The translations under genes and the position numbers were made by a program. Positions 57,522 to 64,000 of a stretch of 64,000 nt of DNA are shown here, piece after piece. The stretch is taken from the NCBI GenBank assembly GCA_928212115.1, contig CAKMRJ010000001.1:176700030-176764029 (forward strand), in the 5' to 3' direction. Position 1 is the stretch's first letter. The number at the start of each line of letters is the position of its first letter. This DNA comes from Lactuca virosa. Its lineage: Eukaryota; Streptophyta; Magnoliopsida; Asterales; Asteraceae. The notes beneath the pieces are model-generated. The model searched no databases. It had not been told where the DNA came from and was given only the letters and a program-made list of their open reading frames with translations.

Positions 57522-57985
57522 ACTACACGAAAAGATGAGGATATTCCAATTCCATTTGATCCCCGTGCTCCCAAGTGAATTCTAGACCTCGCTTGGCATC
57601 CCAGCGAACCTTCACTATTGGGATGCGGCTTTGCTTCGTCTTCTAGACCTCTCGGTCCATGATTCCTACAGGTTCTTCCACGAAGTTGAGGCTCTCGTTG
57701 ATCTCGATCTCGTCGAGTGGGATTACAAGAGTCCTGACGGAAATGTACTGTTTCAACTTCGAGGAGCGGGAAGTAGAATGTACGTTGTTTAGTTCGCGGG
57801 TAGGTTGAGTTTGTAAGTTACAGGGCCGATTTTGGCAAGAATCTCGAAAGGCTCTATGTATATTGGATTTAGCCTTCTACGCTTTCCGAAGCATATCAAG
57901 CCCTTCCAGGGTGGGACTTTCAAAGGAATGTGGTCTCATCCTGGAATTCCAAAGGTTTCCTTCTCTTGTCAGCGTAGCTTAGAAA
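57522..57985 (-). pseudogene. C2 integrase C-terminus and chromodomain, degenerate
   Basis: Read from 57985 leftward: YADKRRKPLEF, a broken SPWKG segment and the IGPVTYKL-like part. The chromodomain follows at about 57700-57530, with VEEPVGIMDREV, RIPIVKVRWDAKRGLE and FTWEHGDQMELEYP. Stops and frameshifts are present. The integrase core is absent: the segment joins directly to RT sequence at about 57985. Confidence 0.75.
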
Positions 57986-58740
57986 TTTGCGAATTTCTGT
58001 AGGCGTCTTTGGTGCTGACCAGTTCTTAACGGTTTTGATTTCTGGAAGGGTCCATATGAATTCCCACTTCACTAACATTGTGTCTTAGGAACTTGACTCT
58101 TCGAATCCAAAACTCGCATTTAGAGAACTTCACGTAAAGCTTCTCTGATTGTAATGTTTCCACAGTCTGTCGTAGATGCTTTCTATGCTTTTTCTTACTA
58201 CGAGAGTAGATAAGTAAGTCATTTATAAGGATAATGACGAACTGATCCTAGTAAGGGCGGCATATTCTATTCATTAAGTCCATGAATACTGTGGGCGCAT
58301 TGGTCTTATCCGTGTCGTATGACTACGGACTCGTAGCGTCCGTATCGAGTTCGGAAGGCTATCCTCGGGACATCCTCCTCTAACACTCGTGACTGGAGAT
58401 ACTCGGATCTCAGATCCATCTATGCGAGGCAGAGGGTAACGGTTCCTAATGGTAATCTTATCGAGGTCTCTATAGTCGATGCGCATACTAAACAATTCGT
58501 CTTTCTTCTTGACGAACTAGACGGGAGTTTCCCAGGGTGAGAAACTTGGCCTTACCAAGCCATTTCTGAGCAGTTCGTTAAGTTGACCGGACAGTTCTTG
58601 CATCTTTGTAGGTGCTAGACTATAGGGCGATTTGGTTACAGGGGTAGCCCCTGCAACTAATCTGATTCCGAAGTTGACCTTGATGTTATGGAGGTAATCC
58701 TGGGAATTCTTCTGGAAAAAGATATCGGGGAGATCCAAAA
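57985..58740 (-). pseudogene. C2 reverse transcriptase, degenerate
   Basis: From 58738: MDLPDIFFQKNSQDY, VAGATPVTKSPYSLAPTKMQE, LSGQLNELLRNGLVRPSFSPW, then FSMRIDYRDLDKITIRNRYP with frameshifts, and the active site as LIND at 58218-58229 instead of FIDD. The sequence reaches TPTEIRKFL, then jumps to the integrase C-terminus (YADKRRKPLEF). RNase H and the integrase core are therefore missing. Confidence 0.8.
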
Positions 58741-59587
58741 GAAAGTACGATTACTCCTGTAGCAAGGAATAGGATAGGTGCTTCTATTCTATCTGCATCT
58801 CTTGTCCTCGCTCGGCGAGAAGGCATTTGATTGAATTCTACGTTTATTCGCATGGCAGCACGATCACTCGTAGTCTTGAGCAGTCTCCGTCCTGAAGTTC
58901 ATATCAGAAGTCATACCTGGTTCATCAACCACAGTCTCTCGTATACGAGTCGTATATAATTAAGATTGAAAAGGCAGTCGAATAAATGATTCTTCTTTAA
59001 GCTCACATCCAAACAAGGAAAAGAAGTTAAAGCGGAATCATCGATTCTAAACCTATAGAACCTTGATTATATACCACCCTTGTGTATACATTCCTCAGCG
59101 ATAGATCAGCCGTATGGGTCTGCAGATTGAACTTGACGTACTGTACGAGTGGCATTCCGGGGAGGTTTGCTGAGGTTTCTTCGGGAAGGACACGAAACGT
59201 AAGGTACTCTATGCATGAGTACCCCGGAGTTCAGGAATGACGGCTTTGATAGAAAGGTGATTATGGAGAAAGAGATTTATGCAGGAAACCGGTATTGTGA
59301 GGATCGAATTGACTCATGCTGTATGATAATATCGGACTCACTTGGAAATAAAGGCATTAGACTAGATTATAAAGGCGTTACAGACAAAACACAACAGTGC
59401 AACCTTTAACAGAGTTTCAGTACTTTAGATTAACTAAAAGACTACTGCTGCGAACAAGGTATAGTACAAAAAGCAAGTATATGCAGCACGAGAGCCCCTT
59501 GACTGACGGGATCTCGCAAAAGATAAGACTCGAGTTGCACTAGTTTTTAACCGTTTAGGAGTCTAATACATGGAATGCCCTAGCATT
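58741..59587 (-). other. Unexplained block between RT and gag in C2
   Basis: The segment 59125-59545 matches 19735-20190 of A2. A partial copy of the recurrent module lies at 58998-59023, which is odd for a position between gag and RT. No protease motif and no recognisable product. Confidence 0.55.
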
Positions 59588-60342
59588 TCAACGTGGGTCC
59601 GGAGTAGTCTCTCCTGCGGCAGTGATCCTTAGTATTTTTCCATCTGCGCCAGAGTTCTTTGTTATTGGACAATCCTTCTTGAGATGTCCTATCTGACCAC
59701 ATAGGTGACATATCTGGCTAGTACCAGCATCGGTGGTGGAAGTGATGTGTCGGGTCGGAGTTATGTGGACACGGGTACTTTTGTTGTTCTTCCCTTTTGG
59801 ACAATCCCTTTTATAGTGTCTGGTTTCACCACAACCATAGCATGTCGGGCTGACCCCGATGTTAGTGGTCTGGAAGATGGTTCGTGCAGGCGCTCTACAG
59901 ACACGAGTAGTGTGCCCCATTCGGTTGCAATTCATGCATTGCAATTCACGGCAAACTTCGTTATGATGAAAGCTACACTTGTCACATTTCAGGAGCGCTC
60001 TGTGATATGATTTGATCGGTGCTGAAGTGGCAGGGGTTGCCATTTGTTGCTATTGCATGGCAAGTCTTTGGGATCGCTTGCGCTCCTTTTGGGCTTGCGC
60101 TTTCGCTTCCTATTCTCGGTTTTACGGCTTTGCAAGTCCGTGACTGCTATAATTTGTTGGCTTCCCGGATCGATACAACGATCGGAATTGTCAACCCCTT
60201 TGCCAGTCTTGTTTGCGTTGCCAGAGTTGAGGTTTGCAAGGATAGCTGCCACAACAACTGTTACCGTGGCTTGGAATGTAGCGGCATCGATATGAAGGAT
60301 AGGGGTTTCGTTGCTCTACTGACTATTTCTGGATGACGACAT
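59588..60342 (-). pseudogene. C2 short gag with three zinc knuckles and no capsid
   Basis: The ATG at 60342 opens MSSSRNSQ, followed by a TAG in place of Gln. The N-terminus (ILHIDAATFQATVTV) passes straight into a basic segment (ENRKRKRKPKRSASDPK) without the capsid core. After a frameshift, 60043-59588 is open for 151 codons with CDKCSFHHNEVC and three CCHC knuckles: CMNCNRMGHTTRVC, CYGCGETRHYKRDC and CHLCGQIGHLKKDC. D and B have two knuckles. Confidence 0.85.
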
Positions 60343-60914
60343 GATTCTGTTATACGAAAGAAAAGGAGTTTGTGAGTGATTATGGTCGAACCTAGATGTA
60401 TTCCGATCATTCATGTAAAGAGTAGAAGTATGTTCTCGAAGGTTTGACCTACATCCCTATGATGCAGTCCTAGTAAAGAGTAGAAGTAAGTTCATTGAAT
60501 GGTCAGAAGACGTTTGTCGTCCAAACCAGGGTATCATTGGTTGGTAGATAACATGATCCAACTCTTGAAAGAAAGAATTGGAAATGATCCCGGAGCTAAA
60601 TTACCATAGTACAATAACTTGACTAGAGTGAGTTTTAGATAGAACTCCAACGATAGTATGATGAAAGTATTTGAACAAAGAGTGACACAGAGATTTGCCA
60701 ACTGTGAATATCATTGATATTCATGATGTAATAAGTTTGGGAAAAATTGACCTTGTAGTAGGTCTTACATCATATCTAGAGTAGAAAAGTTTTTGACAGC
60801 ATAAAGGCCTAACTAAAAGTACTTACAGTACAAAGATAGTTACATAGAAAAGTGCTACATAGGACATAGACAGAAAACAATTCTTTAAAACAAGGAAGAA
60901 AAGTAAAGCATCTC
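60343..60914 (-). other. Spacer between pre-gag and gag in C2
   Basis: Non-coding and homologous to 21244-22107 of A2. Contains two copies of AAAGAGTAGAAGTA (60417 and 60475). Confidence 0.6.
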
Positions 60915-61544
60915 CTACTGGTGACGGTCATCCCTCTGGTGAACCCTTAGTTCAGCCAGTTGACGTTCCATGTCAAGCAGGTATCTTTCGTACACCCTCT
61001 GGCGTACTCGGAGCTCTATGACTTCGGCTCGAGTTTCAGCTAGTGCTTGCAGCAGGGCCTCGTGGTCTCTCTCAGATCTCTCACGAGCATTTTCAAGGCG
61101 ATTGGTGCGGATGGTATGCATTCCTGCATTAGCATCAACCTCTGCGATACGCTGGAGAGTTGTCCTGCCCTGAACTTCGTTTCGGGCAACTCTACGGACC
61201 AGGATTGACAGAACTCTGTCTGCTGAGCCTCCTTCGCTCAAGTTATAGAAGCTTCGGTATCCATTAAACCGCATAGGTTGATCTTGCTCTTCGCTCCATG
61301 TCTCCAAGCATTCTACCCAAGGAGGCGTCGAGCCATGAAAATCCGGACGAGGGTTAGGATTTGGAAAGGGAGCTACTGGGGGTAGGTTCTCAACCTCAGG
61401 CTCAGAGTTAACACCATCCGAAAGGCCTTCAGCAAGGTGATCATCCAAAGGGATTGGATGATCATCTTCTGGTTCTCCTTCAAACCATCCAGCATTGCCT
61501 TCATTCGGGAAGTACGGTTCGTCGTGGGGATGGGGTCCAGCCAT
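60915..61544 (-). CDS. C2 pre-gag protein, intact, 209 residues, function unknown
   Basis: The only complete pre-gag frame in the window. It starts at 61544 with MAGPHPHDEPYFPNEGNAGW and ends with a stop at 60915. Residues 1-55 are acidic and Pro-rich (EPEDDHPIPLDDHLAEGLSD, SEPEVENLPP). Residues 60-110 hold PRPDFHGSTPPWVECLETW and FNGYRSFYNLSEGGSADRV. Residues 110-205 are highly charged with many Leu, Glu and Arg, and look like a long coiled coil ending MERQLAELRVHQRDD. No zinc finger, membrane segment or signal peptide is seen. The start agrees with those of D (41911), B (15032) and A2 (22736). It stands in the position of the first gene after the leader. Confidence 0.75.
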   Translation of the reverse strand: MAGPHPHDEPYFPNEGNAGWFEGEPEDDHPIPLDDHLAEGLSDGVNSEPEVENLPPVAPFPNPNPRPDFHGSTPPWVECLETWSEEQDQPMRFNGYRSFYNLSEGGSADRVLSILVRRVARNEVQGRTTLQRIAEVDANAGMHTIRTNRLENARERSERDHEALLQALAETRAEVIELRVRQRVYERYLLDMERQLAELRVHQRDDRHQ

Positions 61545-62204
61545 GTTATCTACGTGAGAATTGGGATAAAGAAATAATTATCAGATGTACTAACTAGATA
61601 ATTATAAGATAATCTACATCAGTTACTTCAGTATTTGTAAAGTGCATACCAGTTATATGTAATCAAAACAGGATAGGCCTTCGAATAAGTGACCTTAACT
61701 CCAAATTCACAAGGAACAGGAGTAAAGCAAAAATTCACAACTTCTAAGTCTATGTCATCCTAGTTACATATAACCTTAGTGTATCCACTTAGCAACTATT
61801 GACCTACTAATGAAGACCTTTAGTTCTCAGGTATGTACTTATAGTTACACAAAAGACTCCTAATGCTTTCATTGCGGTAGTGTTGGTAAGTTTTTAGACT
61901 TGTTGCCATATCACAACCATTGTTGGGCATATGCTAGTCACTCCTCGGACCAGCATAGTTGATCAGGCTATACCACTCCCAGGACTGACCATACATCCCC
62001 TAGCTTACTTGTGATATTCAACAATCGTAATACTTTTGTTTTTGTCATTGTGACACTGATTTTAGTATGAATGCATGTATGTATACTTAGTTAAATATTT
62101 TATTATTTAAAAGTATAAACTCTTGGTCAGAGTATTTTAATCCCTTTGTATTTATAGTCTGTATATCTTTTATGGGTTGATATACTCGATTCACTATAAA
62201 CAAA
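61545..62204 (-). other. Leader of C2
   Basis: Untranslated and homologous to the D and A2 leaders. It carries a degenerate copy of the recurrent module near 61690. Confidence 0.6.
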
Positions 62205-62217
62205 GCTCTGATACCAA
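62205..62217 (-). other. Primer-binding site of C2
   Basis: GCTCTGATACCAA on the plus strand is TTGGTATCAGAGC on the element strand. Confidence 0.9.
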
Positions 62218-62219
62218 TC

Positions 62220-64000
62220 TCTCACACCCCAAAACCAAGAACGGCGGAAACGTTCTGGGGCGGAGGACGTCATGTACAGTATCACAACAATGTAAAGTAG
62301 TAAACAAGCAACAACATCATCCATTGCATTAATAGTATAATTTTAATACAAGTGTGTTCTTTCATAGAATAAACACCATAATAAATAATCAAAATAAAAG
62401 ACGAGTCTTCACCGCTCCGTCTTCTCAAAACCTGGTCATCGTACCTGTCTACTGGTGACCTGAGAATACAAGTTATTTTGAAAGAGTTTATCAGCATAAA
62501 GCTGGTGAGTTCATAAGTACTTTTGTGTCATTGATTTGTAAAACTGTAAAGAAAAGACTTGTAAATGTTTGATGAAAAGTTTGTATAAGTATGAAAACCC
62601 TACAAAATCCCATATTTCCTATTAGTATAAAAGTAGTCTTCTACCAAGACCTGACTGTTTTGAAGGTTTACTTCTTTGTAAGAATGACGGTTTTCCCTTG
62701 TATAACTATTATTATTAAAACATAGTCTACCTCATCGTTTATGTGAATGTATCACAAAATAAAGGTAATAAGGAAAATAATATATTCATTTGAAATCGTA
62801 TCAAAATATATTCTACCTCATCGTTTATGTGAACGTGTCACAAAATAAAGGTAGTAAGGAAAATTGTATATTCCTTGAAATCGTATCCATTTTTCTAGGA
62901 TAAACACGGCGCGGTAAATCGCCGAACAGTACAACCGAGAACATCCGTAGATGAACACACCTGCTGTAGCGAGCAGCCAGGTGTAGGATGGTCAGTCCAG
63001 GAGTGTGTAGTAGTATTTCTTCATATGGTATGTAGTAGTGTCTCTTCATATAGTATGTAATAGTGTCTCTTCATATAGTACGTAGTAGTGTCTCTTCATA
63101 TAGTATGTAATAGTGTCTCTTCATATAGTACGTTCAATTGTATAGTGTAGTGTATATATTAGTGTATTGTATGTATTAGAGTAGTGTATGTATTGTTTAT
63201 AGTATGTATTGACTCATGTATGAACTGACTCTTAGTGTGATTCCTTCTACTAGGAATAGTAAATAGTATCTCCTAACTATACCTATTATAGTTACTAGTA
63301 ATGTACGAAATTGACTGAAGGTAAGCCTTTGCTACCCAAAGGTACTGAACTGACTGATACAACTTTTATGTCTATATATGTATACATAATATATAACTAA
63401 TAATTAGACGACATTCAGACAAATAACCGATACCCTAAGGCCACATCCAAACAAGGAAAAGGAATTAAAGCGAGTTAGCAGTCCTAAGTCCTTTAAACAT
63501 TACTTATATAACTATACATATATAGGCATGCATTTGACAATATAAAAGTTTAAAAGAAGTTTTGTAAAACATTTGATAAGTTTAATAATAAAACAATTGA
63601 TGACTTGATGTCAATTTATAAAACGGTTTAAAAGTAGTTTGGTTGATATAAACAGTTTTAAGTATAAGAAATCTTTTGTCTGAAACACAGTTAGAAATAT
63701 AATGAAAACCTTTGTTTGAAACACAGTTGTAACAGAGTTTGAAAGGAAAGATATAATATGTAAGACAGTTTGATAAGGAGTTTAACATGTAAAAACGTTT
63801 GAGAAAGTCATTTTGAAGTAGTATGCTTAGTAAAATAGCTAAAAGTGTAGTAAATCCATAGTTTGATAGTTATTAATCACATGTGATTGATATATTAACT
63901 ATCATGATTAAACTTGTATTCCCCCCCCCATAAAAGAATTTAAAAACATTTAAAAGGTTAATTAAGGGGTATGAACTCACCTGCAGTGAGTAACTCGAAT
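62220..64000 (-). repeat. 5' LTR of C2, cut by the window end
   Basis: Matches 54594 onward nearly base for base. Its terminal bases are TCTCACACC instead of TGTCA, so the canonical end is mutated. It includes the 12-mer pair (62504-62515 and 63970-63981), tandem repeats (63004-63133), hairpin (63274-63294) and module (63436-63458). The promoter part lies beyond the window. Confidence 0.95.

Larger units (their letters stand above)
54594..64000 (-). mobile_element. Chromovirus C2, non-autonomous, running off the window
   Basis: Reverse-oriented. The 3' LTR is at 54594-57455, the interior at 57456-62219, and the 5' LTR from 62220 to past the window end. The primer site and purine tract are intact. 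The interior carries an intact pre-gag frame, a gag without capsid, an unexplained block, a degenerate RT fragment and a chromodomain. RNase H, integrase core and protease are missing. It is inserted in the Copia RNase H tail; the second target-site copy is outside the window. Confidence 0.9.

Overview
The window is plant nuclear DNA made almost entirely of LTR retrotransposons. Primer-binding sites complementary to initiator tRNA-Met, Ty3/Gypsy elements ending in a chromodomain (Tekay/Del type), a Tat-type Gypsy element and Ty1/Copia elements point to a large repeat-rich eudicot genome. The composition reminds me of Asteraceae, but I cannot prove that without a search. I see no host protein gene, tRNA, rRNA or CRISPR array.

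Layout. (1) 1-9830: a Copia-type element with two ~750-bp LTRs and an 8.3-kb interior without gag or pol, holding a 2.36-kb tandem duplication and a series of hairpins. (2) 10064-~33600: a Tat-type Gypsy element (LTR, gag, protease; pol lost). It is split by a complete 20.9-kb Tekay-type chromovirus, here called B (12069-32950, 5-bp duplication TAAAG). B is itself split inside its gag zinc-knuckle region by a minus-strand chromovirus, A2 (17297-26780, duplication AACTT). (3) ~33600-36900: AT-rich sequence with small tandem repeats, a minus-strand Copia RT/RNase H remnant and a probable Copia LTR. (4) 36982-49665: element D, the best preserved chromovirus, as a tandem: a truncated 3' interior, a full LTR, a full interior, then a 3'-truncated LTR. 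(5) 50671-54593: a decayed Copia gag-pol, interrupted by (6) 54594->64000, the minus-strand chromovirus C2, whose 5' LTR runs off the window.

The four chromovirus copies share the order LTR, tRNA-Met primer site, an extra reading frame upstream of gag, gag, (protease, RT, RNase H, integrase, chromodomain), purine tract, LTR. A2 and C2 look non-autonomous: both lack the gag capsid region, protease, RNase H and integrase core, and both carry Asn for the first Asp of the RT active-site pair. Both keep the pre-gag frame, which is fully open in C2 (209 codons). D retains the most complete pol and represents the kind of element that could have supplied them; its own frames are now broken.

The least explained signals are: (a) in the Copia-type element, hairpins whose loops are conserved while unrelated stems still pair; (b) the pre-gag protein; (c) a shared block between gag and RT in A2 and C2; and (d) small structures inside the chromovirus LTRs (hairpin with a fixed 5-nt loop, inverted splice-donor-like 12-mer, CGGCCG palindromes) that persist across families while surrounding sequence diverges. 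All readings were made by eye, so domain borders within broken genes are approximate.
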